A stretch of 64,000 nucleotides of DNA from Candidatus Sulfopaludibacter sp. SbA3 (GTDB taxonomy: Bacteria; Acidobacteriota; Terriglobia; Bryobacterales; Bryobacteraceae), in assembly GCA_945890485.1 (NCBI GenBank), contig CAMDCN010000009.1, positions 1 through 64,000 of the forward strand, given 5' to 3'. A program made the position numbers and the translations under genes. Under the pieces are notes generated by a model. That model saw only the letters and a list, made by a program, of their open reading frames with translations, was not told the origin of the DNA and did no database searches. Shown piece by piece: positions 37,198 through 45,213 of the stretch; the first letter of the stretch is position 1, and the number at the start of each line of letters is the position of its first letter.

Positions 37198-37710
37198 ATG
37201 AAGTTTGTTCATGGATTGATGATCGCCCTCATGCTGTCGATGGTGGCCTATGTCGTAAATCGCGATAAGGCTCGGCCAGACTTCCAATCCGCTCCTCCTC
37301 CGCTCAGCGCCGGCTTCGTCCAGGCCGCCTATGCCGAAGAGGCCGCCACCAAAATGGATTGGCGAATGCTCCGCGAACTCAACTACCGCACCGGCAAGGT
37401 CACCCCAGCCTTGAAAGCGCTCGACGGCAAGGTCGTCCGCATCCCCGGCTACATGGTTCCGCTCGAAGATGAAGCGGAAATCGTCAACGAGTTCCTGCTC
37501 GTACCCTACGTCGGCGCCTGCATCCACACCCCGCCGCCCCCGCCGAACCAGATTGTTCAGGTCAAAATGAATAACGCCAAGAAAGTCAAAATGAGCTTCT
37601 GGGACCCCATCTGGATCGAAGGCAAACTGCAGATCCAGACCGTGAAGAGCCCTTACGGCGACGTCGGCTTCCAGCTCGAAGGCATCTCGATCGAACCCTA
37701 CAAGGATTAA
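37198..37710 (+). CDS. DUF3299 family protein, metal-transport neighbourhood
   Basis: 170 residues with an N-terminal membrane segment or signal (FVHGLMIALMLSMVAYVV). DUF3299 pattern: LDGKVVRIPGYMVPLEDEAEIVNEFLLVPYVGACIHTPPPPPNQIV, then WIEGKLQI and the C-terminal YQLEG-like end. It is commonly found next to DUF2796/ZrgA and LolD/E-like ABC genes, exactly as here, and is presumed to help zinc uptake or handling; the mechanism is unknown. It begins a five-gene plus-strand run with gaps of zero to seven bases up to the permease. Confidence 0.9.
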   Translation: MKFVHGLMIALMLSMVAYVVNRDKARPDFQSAPPPLSAGFVQAAYAEEAATKMDWRMLRELNYRTGKVTPALKALDGKVVRIPGYMVPLEDEAEIVNEFLLVPYVGACIHTPPPPPNQIVQVKMNNAKKVKMSFWDPIWIEGKLQIQTVKSPYGDVGFQLEGISIEPYKD

Positions 37711-37717
37711 TTCCGCT

Positions 37718-38221
37718 ATGGTGCGTTTCGTCCTGTTCTGTACTCTGACCGTCTCTCTCTGCGCCCAGCAGCGCGGCCACAAAGCCCACGAGCACGGCCA
37801 CGCCAAGCTCGCCATCGCCTTTGAAACCACGACCGGGATGCCCACCGGCGCCGTCGAGCTGGAATCTCCCGCCGAAAGCATCATCGGCTTCGAATACGTA
37901 GCCAAGACCCCGGCCGACAAAGCCAAACAGGAAAAGGCCCTGGCCACATTAAAAACCCGCTTCGGCGAAATGGTCATTCTTCCCGCCGGCTGCAAAATGA
38001 CCCCCGCCAAAGTGGAGGTCCACGTCGACGGGCAGCACTCCGAAGTCCACGCCGAGTTCAACGTCAAATGCGCCGGACCCATCGCCGGCAAGTCCATCTC
38101 CTTCGGCTTCTCCAAAGTCTTCCCGAAAATCGACGAGGTTGAAGTGCAACTGCTCGCCGGCGCCCAGCAAGCCAAACTCGAAGTCGAGAAAGACAAGGGG
38201 ACCCTGCAGATCGCCAAATGA
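37718..38221 (+). CDS. DUF2796/ZrgA-like periplasmic metal-binding protein
   Basis: 167 residues. Signal peptide VRFVLFCTLTVSLCAQ. Right after cleavage comes a histidine-rich head (RGHKAHEHGHAKL), typical of the DUF2796 (ZrgA) family and probably zinc-binding. The rest matches the family (ESPAESIIGFEYVAKT; FGEMVILPAGCKMTPAKVEV; HSEVHAEFNVKC; FPKIDEVEVQLL). ZrgA in Vibrio is a component of a zinc importer (ZrgABCDE). The stop overlaps the ABC ATPase ATG (ATGA), so the two are coupled. Confidence 0.87.
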   Translation: MVRFVLFCTLTVSLCAQQRGHKAHEHGHAKLAIAFETTTGMPTGAVELESPAESIIGFEYVAKTPADKAKQEKALATLKTRFGEMVILPAGCKMTPAKVEVHVDGQHSEVHAEFNVKCAGPIAGKSISFGFSKVFPKIDEVEVQLLAGAQQAKLEVEKDKGTLQIAK

Positions 38222-38901
38222 GCTCTCCAGCCGTTGTCCTTCGCGATGTGCGGTTTAGCTACCGCTCCGGGCCCGAAATTCTCGATATCCCCGAACTGAC
38301 GATCGCACGAGGAGAACGCGTCTTCCTGTTCGGCCCGAGCGGCAGCGGCAAAACCACCCTCCTCGGCCTCCTGGCCGGCGTACTCACCGGCTACACCGGT
38401 TCCGTCGAAGTGCTCGGCCAGGACATGGCCAAGCTCCGTGGCAGCGCCCGCGATGCCTTCCGCGGTTCCCACATTGGCTACATCTTCCAGCTCTTCAACC
38501 TCATCCCCTATCTCACGGTCGAAGAGAACATCACCCTCCCCGGCCGCCTCCACCCCGCCCGCGGCAAACAGACCGGCGACGTCAACGCGGTCGCCCAACG
38601 CCTCGGCATCGAGCACCTCCTCAGCCGCAGCGTCACCCAACTCAGCGTCGGCCAGCAACAGCGCGTCGCCGCCGCCCGCGCCCTCCTCGGCGGCCCCGAA
38701 CTCCTCATCGCCGACGAACCCACCTCCTCGCTCGACTTCGACCATCGCGAACGCTTCCTCGAACTGCTCTTTGAAAACTGCGCCCTTTCGAACTCGACCC
38801 TCCTCTTCGTCAGCCACGATCGCAGCTTAGCCGGTAAGTTTGACCGCCAACTCTCCCTCCTCGATTTCAACCGCGCCCACCGCAAGGAGGCGGCAGTCTA
38901 A
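38218..38901 (+). CDS. ABC transporter ATP-binding protein (LolD/MacB type)
   Basis: 227 residues. Walker A GPSGSGKTT (39-47), Q-loop in YIFQLFNLIPYLTVEEN, signature LSVGQQQRVAAARALL, Walker B LLIADEPTSSLD and switch His in LFVSHDRS. The closest family is the LolD/MacB/FtsE group that works with FtsX-type permeases. With the ZrgA-like protein upstream and a permease downstream it probably powers metal (zinc) transport, though lipid or efflux roles cannot be excluded from the sequence. Confidence 0.92.
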   Translation: MSSPAVVLRDVRFSYRSGPEILDIPELTIARGERVFLFGPSGSGKTTLLGLLAGVLTGYTGSVEVLGQDMAKLRGSARDAFRGSHIGYIFQLFNLIPYLTVEENITLPGRLHPARGKQTGDVNAVAQRLGIEHLLSRSVTQLSVGQQQRVAAARALLGGPELLIADEPTSSLDFDHRERFLELLFENCALSNSTLLFVSHDRSLAGKFDRQLSLLDFNRAHRKEAAV

Positions 38902-38903
38902 CC

Positions 38904-40175
38904 ATGGTCCTCCTCTCCCTCGCCTGGAAATCGCTCCGCAACCGCCTGCTCACCACGTCGCTCACCGTCCTCTCCATCGGCCTCAGCATGGCCCTCCTTC
39001 TCGGCGTCGAAAACGTCCGTGTCGGCGCCCGCGAAAGCTTTGCCAACACCATCTCCCAAACCGACCTCATCGTCGGCGCCCGCGGCGGCTCCCTCCAGCT
39101 ATTGCTATATAGCGTTTTCCGCATCGGCCAAGCGACCAACAATATATCCTACGAGTCCTACCAGCACTGGAAAAATCACCCCGCCGTCGCCTGGACCATC
39201 CCCTACTCCCTCGGCGACTCCCACCGCGGCTTCCGCGTTGTCGGCACCACCGAAGACTTCTATCAACACCTCCGCTTCCGCCGCGATCGCCAGATCGAAT
39301 TCGCCGCCGGTCATTCGCCCAAAGACGTCTTCGACGTCGCGCTCGGCTCCGATGTCGCCCAAGCCCTCGGCTACAAGCTCGGCGACAAAGTCGTCATCGC
39401 CCACGGCGTCGCCGCCGGCCGCGGCATCGCCGACAACGATCACGCCGACAAACCCTTCACCGTCTCCGGCATCCTCAAGAAAACCGCCACCCCCGTCGAT
39501 CGCTCTCTCTACATCCAACTCGAAGGCATCACCGCCGTCCACATCGACTGGGCCGACGGAGCCCCGCCCATGGCCGGCGACGAAATCCCCGCCTCCAAAA
39601 TCTCGAAAGAGAACATGAAGGTGGAGCAGATCACCTCCTTCCTCCTCCGCTGCAAATCCCGCATCGCCACCCTCCAGCTCCAGCGCGAAATCAACACCTA
39701 TAAAGACGAAGCCATGCAGGCCATCATCCCCGGCGTCACCCTGCAAGAGCTCTGGCGCACCATCGGCTACGCCGAAGATGCCCTGCAAGTCGTCACTATC
39801 TTTGTAATCCTCGTCGGCCTCCTTGGCATGCTCGTGTCCCTCTACACTTCGCTTAACGAACGCCGCCGCGAAATGGCCATCCTCCGCGCCATCGGCGCCG
39901 GGCCTGGCAAAATCATCGCCCTCCTCGTCCTCGAAAGCGGCCTTCTCGCCTTCGCCGGTTGCATCCTCGGCGTCGTCATGATCTACGGCCTCAGCTTCAT
40001 CTTCCAGCCGATCGTCGAGCAGCAGTTCGGCCTCTACGTCCCCGTGCAGCCCCCCACCCAAACCGGCTGGATCTATCTCGGCGCCGTCATCTTCGCCGGC
40101 CTGCTCATCGGCTTCGTCCCCGCCTGGAAGGCGTACCGGAATACCCTCGCCGACGGCCTCAGCGTCCGAGTTTGA
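38904..40175 (+). CDS. ABC transporter permease, FtsX/MacB-like
   Basis: 423 residues with four predicted membrane helices: one near the N-terminus (NRLLTTSLTVLSIGLSMALLLGV), and three near the C-terminus (VVTIFVILVGLLGMLVSLYT; IIALLVLESGLLAFAGCILGVVMIYGLSF; WIYLGAVIFAGLLIGFVPAW). Between them is a large periplasmic MacB-like domain (~50-280). NERRREMAILRAIGAGPGKI is the ATPase-coupling motif. It pairs with the ATPase two bases upstream. Confidence 0.9.
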   Translation: MVLLSLAWKSLRNRLLTTSLTVLSIGLSMALLLGVENVRVGARESFANTISQTDLIVGARGGSLQLLLYSVFRIGQATNNISYESYQHWKNHPAVAWTIPYSLGDSHRGFRVVGTTEDFYQHLRFRRDRQIEFAAGHSPKDVFDVALGSDVAQALGYKLGDKVVIAHGVAAGRGIADNDHADKPFTVSGILKKTATPVDRSLYIQLEGITAVHIDWADGAPPMAGDEIPASKISKENMKVEQITSFLLRCKSRIATLQLQREINTYKDEAMQAIIPGVTLQELWRTIGYAEDALQVVTIFVILVGLLGMLVSLYTSLNERRREMAILRAIGAGPGKIIALLVLESGLLAFAGCILGVVMIYGLSFIFQPIVEQQFGLYVPVQPPTQTGWIYLGAVIFAGLLIGFVPAWKAYRNTLADGLSVRV

Positions 40176-40213
40176 AGATTTAACGCCTTGCGCTGGAACT
40201 GAGAACGGTTTAT

Positions 40214-40232
40214 CATAGTCAAAGTTACTATG
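40214..40232. promoter_or_regulatory. Perfect inverted repeat upstream of/at the MerC-like start
   Basis: CATAGT (40214-40219) and ACTATG (40227-40232) with a 7-base spacer form a dyad that overlaps the first possible ATG (40230) of the MerC-like gene. Such a site is compatible with a dimeric metal-responsive repressor, but it does not match a well-known Zur or Fur box. Confidence 0.4.
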
Positions 40233-40625
40233 GCGAACGGTACTCCCCGCATGAGTTTGGATCGGTATGGAATGGCGCTTTCGATTGGCTGTGCCATTCA
40301 TTGCGCGGTGCTTCCGGTGGCCCTCTCGGCCATGACCACGGCCGGCTTGGCCTGGGTCGCCTCCGAGGAACTGGAATGGACTATTCTCCTTTGTACCTTC
40401 CTCATCGGGTCCACCCGTCTCGTACAGAGCTACTTCCAGCATCGCCACACCGAATGCCTCATGCTCTTCGCCGCCGGCCTCGTCTCCTTCGTCTGCGCCA
40501 AGAGTGAGTACTTCAGCTTCAACTACAACGAAGCCGTGTTCATGACCATCGGCGGCCTCCTCATCGCCACCGCTCACTTCCGCAATCTGCGCCTCTCCAA
40601 AACCTGCTGCGCCCCCGCCCTGTAA
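40230..40625 (+). CDS. MerC-domain membrane protein
   Basis: 131 residues from ATG 40230 or 124 from ATG 40251 (MSLDRYG). The MerC signature GCAIHCAVLPVA with the CxxxC-like pair lies near the N-terminus; four short hydrophobic helices follow (MTTAGLAWVASEELEWTILLCTFLIG; LMLFAAGLVSFVCA; AVFMTIGGLLIATAHF), and a C-terminal KTCCAPAL. MerC transports mercury in mer operons, but isolated relatives often sit with zinc-responsive genes. No merR, merA or merT is present, so a role in the adjacent zinc-type module is more likely than mercury resistance. The inverted repeat at its start may regulate it. Confidence 0.82.
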   Translation: MANGTPRMSLDRYGMALSIGCAIHCAVLPVALSAMTTAGLAWVASEELEWTILLCTFLIGSTRLVQSYFQHRHTECLMLFAAGLVSFVCAKSEYFSFNYNEAVFMTIGGLLIATAHFRNLRLSKTCCAPAL

Positions 40626-40707
40626 AACAAATACAGCACGGATTGTTTCATAGAGAATTTACACAGTTCTCGTTCCGCTGCAATGCGCACCCGCCAAACT
40701 AAGGGCC

Positions 40708-41841
40708 ATGCCAGCTCATGGTCTGCACTTTCTCTGGCGCAACCCTCGCGTTGCCGACCAGTTCCGCACCGGCGTCTCCCTCCACAGCCATACGATGCAT
40801 TCGGAGGAGAACATGGCCTTCCTCCCTCGCTATGCCCACCATATCCCCGGGGTCAGCCAAACCATCCGCAAGCACGAAGCCACGTTCCGATCCCACTACG
40901 GCAAGGAGCTCGACTACTCCCGCGCCTGGTGGACCCCGCCCCTCCCCGCCCTCGACGCCGAATCTCTCGAACGCCGCCAAATCCAGGACCTCCTCCAGCT
41001 TCCCGCCCTCGTCTCCCTCACCGATCACGATTCCATCACCGCCGGGCTCAACCTTCACGTCATGAGCCCGAGCTCCGTAGCCCCCATCTCCACCGAATGG
41101 ACCGTCCCGCTCGGCGAATCGTTCATCCACCTCGGCATCCACAATCTCCCCGCCGCCGAAGCCACCGCCTGGATGGACCACTTCCGCTCCTGGACCGCCT
41201 CGCCGAATCCCGACCGCCTTGCCGAACTCCTGGCCGCCCTCCACGACATTCCCGAGGTCCTCACCGTCTTCAACCACCCGCTCTGGGACGAAGGCCTCGC
41301 CGGCCGCGACATCCACCGCCAAATGGTCAGCCGCTTCCTCGATCGCTACGGCCGCTGGATCCACGCCCTCGAACTGAACGGCCTCCGCCCCTGGAGCGAG
41401 AACCGCGAAGTGGTCGTCCTCGCCGCCGCCCGCTTGCTCCCCATCATCTCCGGCGGCGACCGCCACGGCCGCGAGCCCAACGCCAACGTCAACCTCACTC
41501 GCGCCGCCTCTTTCTCCGAATTTGTCGCCGAAGTCCGCCAAGATCAGCTCTCCCACGTCCTCTTCCTCCCTCAATACAACGGCAGCCTCAAGCTCCGTTG
41601 CCTTGAAACCATGGCCGACACCCTCCGCGACTACCCCGAATACCCCGGTCGCGTCCAATGGAGCGACCGCATCTTCTTCCGTCAGGACAACGGCGAGGTC
41701 GCGAATTTAACCTCCCTCTGGCGTGGCGCCGGTCCCGGAATTGTTCGAAACTTCGTCACCCTCCTCCGCGTACTCGAATATAGGAGAGTGCGAAATACTC
41801 TCCGCCATGCTCTCGCCGGAAGGCGGGAATACGCGTCGTAG
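40708..41841 (+). CDS. PHP-superfamily metal-dependent phosphoesterase-like protein
   Basis: 377 residues. PHP motifs are spread as usual: motif I GVSLHSHTMHSEE (His26, His28), motif II LVSLTDHDSI (Asp106, His107), a middle FNHPLWD (His), and the late ISGGDRHG (Asp, His). These would bind a two- or three-metal site. The N-terminal FLWRNPRVADQFRTG and a C-terminal helical tail (~330-377) are not typical of histidinol-phosphatase or DNA-polymerase PHP domains. The substrate is unknown. It lies 13 bases before the glycosyltransferase. Confidence 0.8.
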   Translation: MPAHGLHFLWRNPRVADQFRTGVSLHSHTMHSEENMAFLPRYAHHIPGVSQTIRKHEATFRSHYGKELDYSRAWWTPPLPALDAESLERRQIQDLLQLPALVSLTDHDSITAGLNLHVMSPSSVAPISTEWTVPLGESFIHLGIHNLPAAEATAWMDHFRSWTASPNPDRLAELLAALHDIPEVLTVFNHPLWDEGLAGRDIHRQMVSRFLDRYGRWIHALELNGLRPWSENREVVVLAAARLLPIISGGDRHGREPNANVNLTRAASFSEFVAEVRQDQLSHVLFLPQYNGSLKLRCLETMADTLRDYPEYPGRVQWSDRIFFRQDNGEVANLTSLWRGAGPGIVRNFVTLLRVLEYRRVRNTLRHALAGRREYAS

Positions 41842-41854
41842 TCCGAGGAGCTCC

Positions 41855-43066
41855 ATGCGGGTAGCGTTTTTCACTGATTCGTTTCACGAAGTTAACGGGG
41901 TCGCCCACACGAGCCGGATGTTGGCCGCCACGGCTAAACGCCTCGGCGTTCCGTTTCTCGTCGTCTGCGCCGGTGAGCCCGATCCCGCTTCCGGACGCCT
42001 CCAACTCCCCCGCGGCTCCGCCGCCTTCGCCGTCGAGCGCGACCTGTTCTACGATCCCCTCTTCTACCGCCATCGCGCCGAAGCTGAAGCCCGTATCCGC
42101 GAGTTCGCCCCCGATGTCATCCACGTCACCGGCCCCAGCGACGTCGGCACCATCGGCGTCGTCCTCGCCAAAAAGCTCAAAATCCCGCTCGTCGCCAGTT
42201 GGCACACCAACCTACACGAGTACGCTGGCGAACGCCTGCCTGCCTTCGTCCCCAACTTCCTGCGCGAAGCTGCGGTCTCGGCTTCTTTCTGGGCCCTCAG
42301 CCGCTTCTATCAACTCGCCGACGTCGTTATGGCGCCCAATGCCGAACTCCTCGAACTCGTCGAGCAGGCCTCCGGCCGTGCGGGCTTTCTGATGCGCCGC
42401 GGTGTCGATACCAATCTCTTCGATCCGGCTAAGCGGACTCCCGCTCGCCGCCCTCTCCGCATCGGTACGGTAGGCCGCCTGTCGGTCGAAAAGAACATTC
42501 ACTTCCTCACGACGCTCGAACGCTATCTCCTCGCCCAAGGAGTCGACGACTTCCGAATTGTCGTCATCGGCGACGGCGGCGAACGGGCAAAACTCGAACA
42601 GGATCTCCAGCACGGCGAGTTCACTGGCGTCCTTCGCGGCGAGGCTCTCGCCCAGGCCTACGCCGACCTCGATCTCTTCGTGTTCCCCTCGCGCACCGAT
42701 ACCTTCGGCAACGTCGTTCTTGAAGCGTTGGCCTCTGGCGTTCCGGCTGTTGTCACCGCTTCCGGCGGCCCGAAGTTCATCGTCCAGAGCGGCGAAAGCG
42801 GCTTCATCGCCGCCGATGACGAAGCCTTCCTGCGCTGGACGCATTCCTTGGCCACGGACCCGAACCTGCGCCGCCGCATGGCCGTCCAGGCCCGCGAACA
42901 GGCCATCGGGACCACCTGGGAAAAGGTCTTCGAGGAGATCGAGGGTGCTTACCGCGCGGCGATGCTTCGCCGGGCAGCACCACCTCGCACCCGCCGAGTC
43001 CGCGGAACTCATCCGGTCGCGGTTCCCACACCCAAAACCCCGGATTCCGCTGAATCCGCCGGATAA
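41855..43066 (+). CDS. GT4-family glycosyltransferase with antisense-derived C-terminal tail
   Basis: 403 residues from ATG 41855, with GAGGAG four bases upstream. N-terminal Rossmann fold MRVAFFTDSFHEVNGVAHTSRMLA, DVIHVTGPSDVGTIGVVLAKKL and SWHTNLHEYAGERLP resemble GT4 mannosyl- or diacylglycerol-glucosyltransferases; the C-terminal half has the GRLSVEKNIHFLT motif and the donor-site FVFPSRTDTFGNVVLEALASGVPAVVT. The catalytic core ends near residue ~370 (WEKVFEEIEGAY). The last ~33 codons (basic, proline-rich) are encoded opposite a decayed copy of the S24 peptidase 3' end, so the tail is probably recently acquired. It lies just after a PHP-like gene. Acceptor unknown, likely lipid or cell-surface. 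Confidence 0.88.
   Translation: MRVAFFTDSFHEVNGVAHTSRMLAATAKRLGVPFLVVCAGEPDPASGRLQLPRGSAAFAVERDLFYDPLFYRHRAEAEARIREFAPDVIHVTGPSDVGTIGVVLAKKLKIPLVASWHTNLHEYAGERLPAFVPNFLREAAVSASFWALSRFYQLADVVMAPNAELLELVEQASGRAGFLMRRGVDTNLFDPAKRTPARRPLRIGTVGRLSVEKNIHFLTTLERYLLAQGVDDFRIVVIGDGGERAKLEQDLQHGEFTGVLRGEALAQAYADLDLFVFPSRTDTFGNVVLEALASGVPAVVTASGGPKFIVQSGESGFIAADDEAFLRWTHSLATDPNLRRRMAVQAREQAIGTTWEKVFEEIEGAYRAAMLRRAAPPRTRRVRGTHPVAVPTPKTPDSAESAG
42966..43064 (-). pseudogene. Remnant of an S24-peptidase 3' end, antisense to the GT4 gene tail
   Basis: Read on the minus strand this stretch gives IRRIQRNPGFWVWEPRPD then EFRGLGGCEVVLPGE. The intact S24 protein at 43374 ends IRLSPLNPEFSAWELRPE then EFQVLGEFVAVLPGEE. 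The shared N-P-x-F-x-x-W-E-x-R-P-x-E-F-x-x-L-G and V-L-P-G-E residues align without a gap. At the DNA level the 39 bases 43026-43064 and the corresponding copy near 43439 are about 80% identical by eye; identity falls towards the stop. The remnant lacks the stop codon present in the intact gene and no start or catalytic part is recognisable, so it is non-coding as a peptidase. Confidence 0.7.
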
Positions 43067-43373
43067 CGGCAACCCGTCCGCATCCGCTAGCCCGCCGACA
43101 CTGCCGCCGCCCCGTCGGCGGCAACCCGGGATGCCGTCGAATCACGCGGCTGACCCGAACCCGCATGCCACCCCTCGCCCCTCGCCTTTGCTGCCGAACC
43201 CAGCAGATCCATCGGGCCACCGCCCCCACCCCGGCAACGCCGCGTGCACCCGATACTCCTCCGCCAAACACTCCGAAGGCCCAGCAATCATTCGCACGAC
43301 CGTTTCCTTCCGCCCCATTCCCCCCTGTCGCCCGCAAATCCCCAACCCCGTCCAACACCCACCCAACCCAGCC
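43067..43373. other. Intergenic region between GT4 and S24 genes
   Basis: 307 bases, very C-rich on the plus strand, without a supportable gene. Since the start of the region adjoins the S24 remnant, it may hold further decayed S24 sequence; a weak continuation of the similarity is suspected up to about 43120 (an RRQ/KRQ match after a small insertion) but not beyond. No promoter or terminator was recognised. Confidence 0.5.
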
Positions 43374-44171
43374 CTACTCCTCCCCCGGCAATACCGCCAC
43401 AAACTCACCCAACACCTGAAACTCCTCCGGCCGCAGCTCCCACGCCGAAAACTCCGGATTCAGCGGACTCAGCCGAATCAGCGAGTGCTCCCACCCATCC
43501 TCCCCCGTCTGCCGCTTCTCACTCGAATACTCTTTCACCGTCAACTCCGTCGACGGCTCCCCATCGTGAACCCGCTGGATCAGCAAACGCCGCCCCTTCC
43601 GGCTACCGCCCACATGCCGCCGGAAGATGCACCGGCTCCCATCCGGAATCAGCGGCTCCATCGACCGGCCATGCACCGTCACGATGAACATGTCGTTCGA
43701 GATGTGCAGCTCCTCCGGCACCTCCACCCAACCCTCCGGCTCCGGCAACTGCGCCTCGCTCAAGCCTCCCGCCGCCGCCCACGCCCGATACGCCGGCAAA
43801 TGCGTCCTATACTCCAGCACCGCCGGTTCAATCGCCTCCCGGTACAGCCGCCGCAGCCGGGCAGGGAAGTCCGCCACCTGCATCGCCTCCCGCTCCGTAA
43901 TCCGAACCGTATGCGAAAGGTGATCTTCCAAAAACTCCAACACCCGGAGCCCACCCCACTCCCGCCCCTTGGCCGCGATATCCTCTTCGAGCAACGTCAG
44001 GATGTCCGCCTCCTGCCCCGCAAAGCTCTCCCAATCCCGCCGCAGTCGCAAATGCAATTCGTCCGCCTCCACGTCCAGCAGCAGCACCCCCGCCACCTCC
44101 TTCGGACGCCCCGGCAGCGCTACCTCAAGGTAGGAACATTCCCCCGGCCTCGCAACAAGCACCCCTCCCAT
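43374..44171 (-). CDS. S24-family peptidase without DNA-binding domain
   Basis: 265 residues. The C-terminal half is LexA/UmuD-like: NDMFIVTVHGRSMEPLIPDGSRCIFR with nucleophile Ser170, and RRLLIQRV followed by STELTVKEYSSEK with Lys213 as general base. The N-terminal ~150 residues (YLEVALPGRPKEVAGVLLLD, LRLRRDWESF, ITEREAMQVADF) are not a helix-turn-helix, so this is not a classical repressor. Such proteins recur in Acidobacteria; role unknown, possibly damage- or stress-linked self-cleavage. The 3' end has a decayed second copy 310 bases downstream in the GT4 gene. ATG 44171 is the best start. Confidence 0.82.
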   Translation of the reverse strand: MGGVLVARPGECSYLEVALPGRPKEVAGVLLLDVEADELHLRLRRDWESFAGQEADILTLLEEDIAAKGREWGGLRVLEFLEDHLSHTVRITEREAMQVADFPARLRRLYREAIEPAVLEYRTHLPAYRAWAAAGGLSEAQLPEPEGWVEVPEELHISNDMFIVTVHGRSMEPLIPDGSRCIFRRHVGGSRKGRRLLIQRVHDGEPSTELTVKEYSSEKRQTGEDGWEHSLIRLSPLNPEFSAWELRPEEFQVLGEFVAVLPGEE

Positions 44172-44195
44172 AAGCCACTTATCGCCAACCCATCC

Positions 44196-45197
44196 CTACT
44201 TCTTAACATTTACATCCGGCCCATACGGATAATATCCGCGCCGAGACCGCACCTTCACGTTCGGCAACGAAACCTCTACCCGTAGATTCCGGAATACCCG
44301 CCCCGCGTCCTGCACCTGCGGCGTAAACCGCAGCAGATACTGGGTCGTCACCTCACCCGTCGTATTCGCCACCGCCCGGTACATCCCCCGCGCGATCTCG
44401 GAGGCATAGCCGCCGGTCCCCACCTTAATCGCGTAGTTCCCTTCGTCCGAAGGCGTCGACAGATACCCGGAAATGTCCTTGTAGAGCCCCTGCAACGGAT
44501 ACTCCACCCGTCCGCCGGTCTCTTCCGCCAACTGCGTCAGCACCTTCTCGCCCTCGTTGTTAAAGCCGAAAGCGACCGTCGAAACCCCGTAAATCGTCAC
44601 CAGGTTCCGCTGCGCGATCTCCAGTACCTCGTTCAGCGTCTTCTTGCTCGCATTGTCGTGGCCGTCACCAATCACAATAATCACGCGCCGCGGCTCCAAC
44701 GGTTCACCCTTCACTAGGCTCCGCGAAGTACAGGCCATATAAATCGCGTCATACAACGCCGCCCCGCCGCCCGGCTTCAACTTCCGCAGCTTGTCCACGA
44801 TCTTCTGCGAGTCCGTCGTCGTGTTCACCGCCAACTCCGCTTCGTTGGCGTATGTAATCAGGTACCCGCTATACCGCGGGTCGTCCGGCAGCAGTGCCAG
44901 CGCCAACTCAATCGAAGACTCCTGATAGTTCTTCCAGTGCAGGCGGCTCGTGTTCGATAGATCGAGCAAAAAGCCAACCACCACCGGTTGGCTTCGCTCA
45001 CGGCTGAAATAGGTAATCTTCTGCTCTTTGCCTTCGTCGAAAATCTTGAAGTCTTTCTCTTCCAGGTTCGAGACGAACTTCCCGTTCGGGTCGGTCACCG
45101 TCACCGGTACAATCACTTCCGTCGTCGACACCGACAGTGTCGGCTCCTGCGCGAAAGCAAACACGGCGATCAGGCTCAACAGGGTTAGGCGGCGCAT
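44196..45197 (-). CDS. VWFA-related acidobacterial-domain protein
   Basis: 333 residues. Signal peptide RRLTLLSLIAVFAFAQ. The family head is STTEVIVPVTVTDPNGKFVSNLEEKDFKIFDEGKEQKITYF. The VWA fold has a MIDAS-like DLSNTS (in GFLLDLSNTS), LKPGGGAALYDAIYMA and the VIIVIGDGHDNAS strand. A paralogue is at 32107. Presumed periplasmic or surface metal-dependent binding protein. It follows the M48 protease by 16 bases and is probably co-transcribed. Confidence 0.88.
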   Translation of the reverse strand: MRRLTLLSLIAVFAFAQEPTLSVSTTEVIVPVTVTDPNGKFVSNLEEKDFKIFDEGKEQKITYFSRERSQPVVVGFLLDLSNTSRLHWKNYQESSIELALALLPDDPRYSGYLITYANEAELAVNTTTDSQKIVDKLRKLKPGGGAALYDAIYMACTSRSLVKGEPLEPRRVIIVIGDGHDNASKKTLNEVLEIAQRNLVTIYGVSTVAFGFNNEGEKVLTQLAEETGGRVEYPLQGLYKDISGYLSTPSDEGNYAIKVGTGGYASEIARGMYRAVANTTGEVTTQYLLRFTPQVQDAGRVFRNLRVEVSLPNVKVRSRRGYYPYGPDVNVKK

Positions 45198-45213
45198 GAC
45201 TTCAATGATATCG

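Noticed and set aside
40230-40625. Mercury resistance operon
   Set aside because: Only a MerC-like protein is present; no merR, merT, merP or merA in the window.
42558-44285. 575-residue plus-strand ORF over GT4 and S24 genes
   Set aside because: Proline/arginine-rich shadow frame crossing two genes and the intergenic region; no motif.
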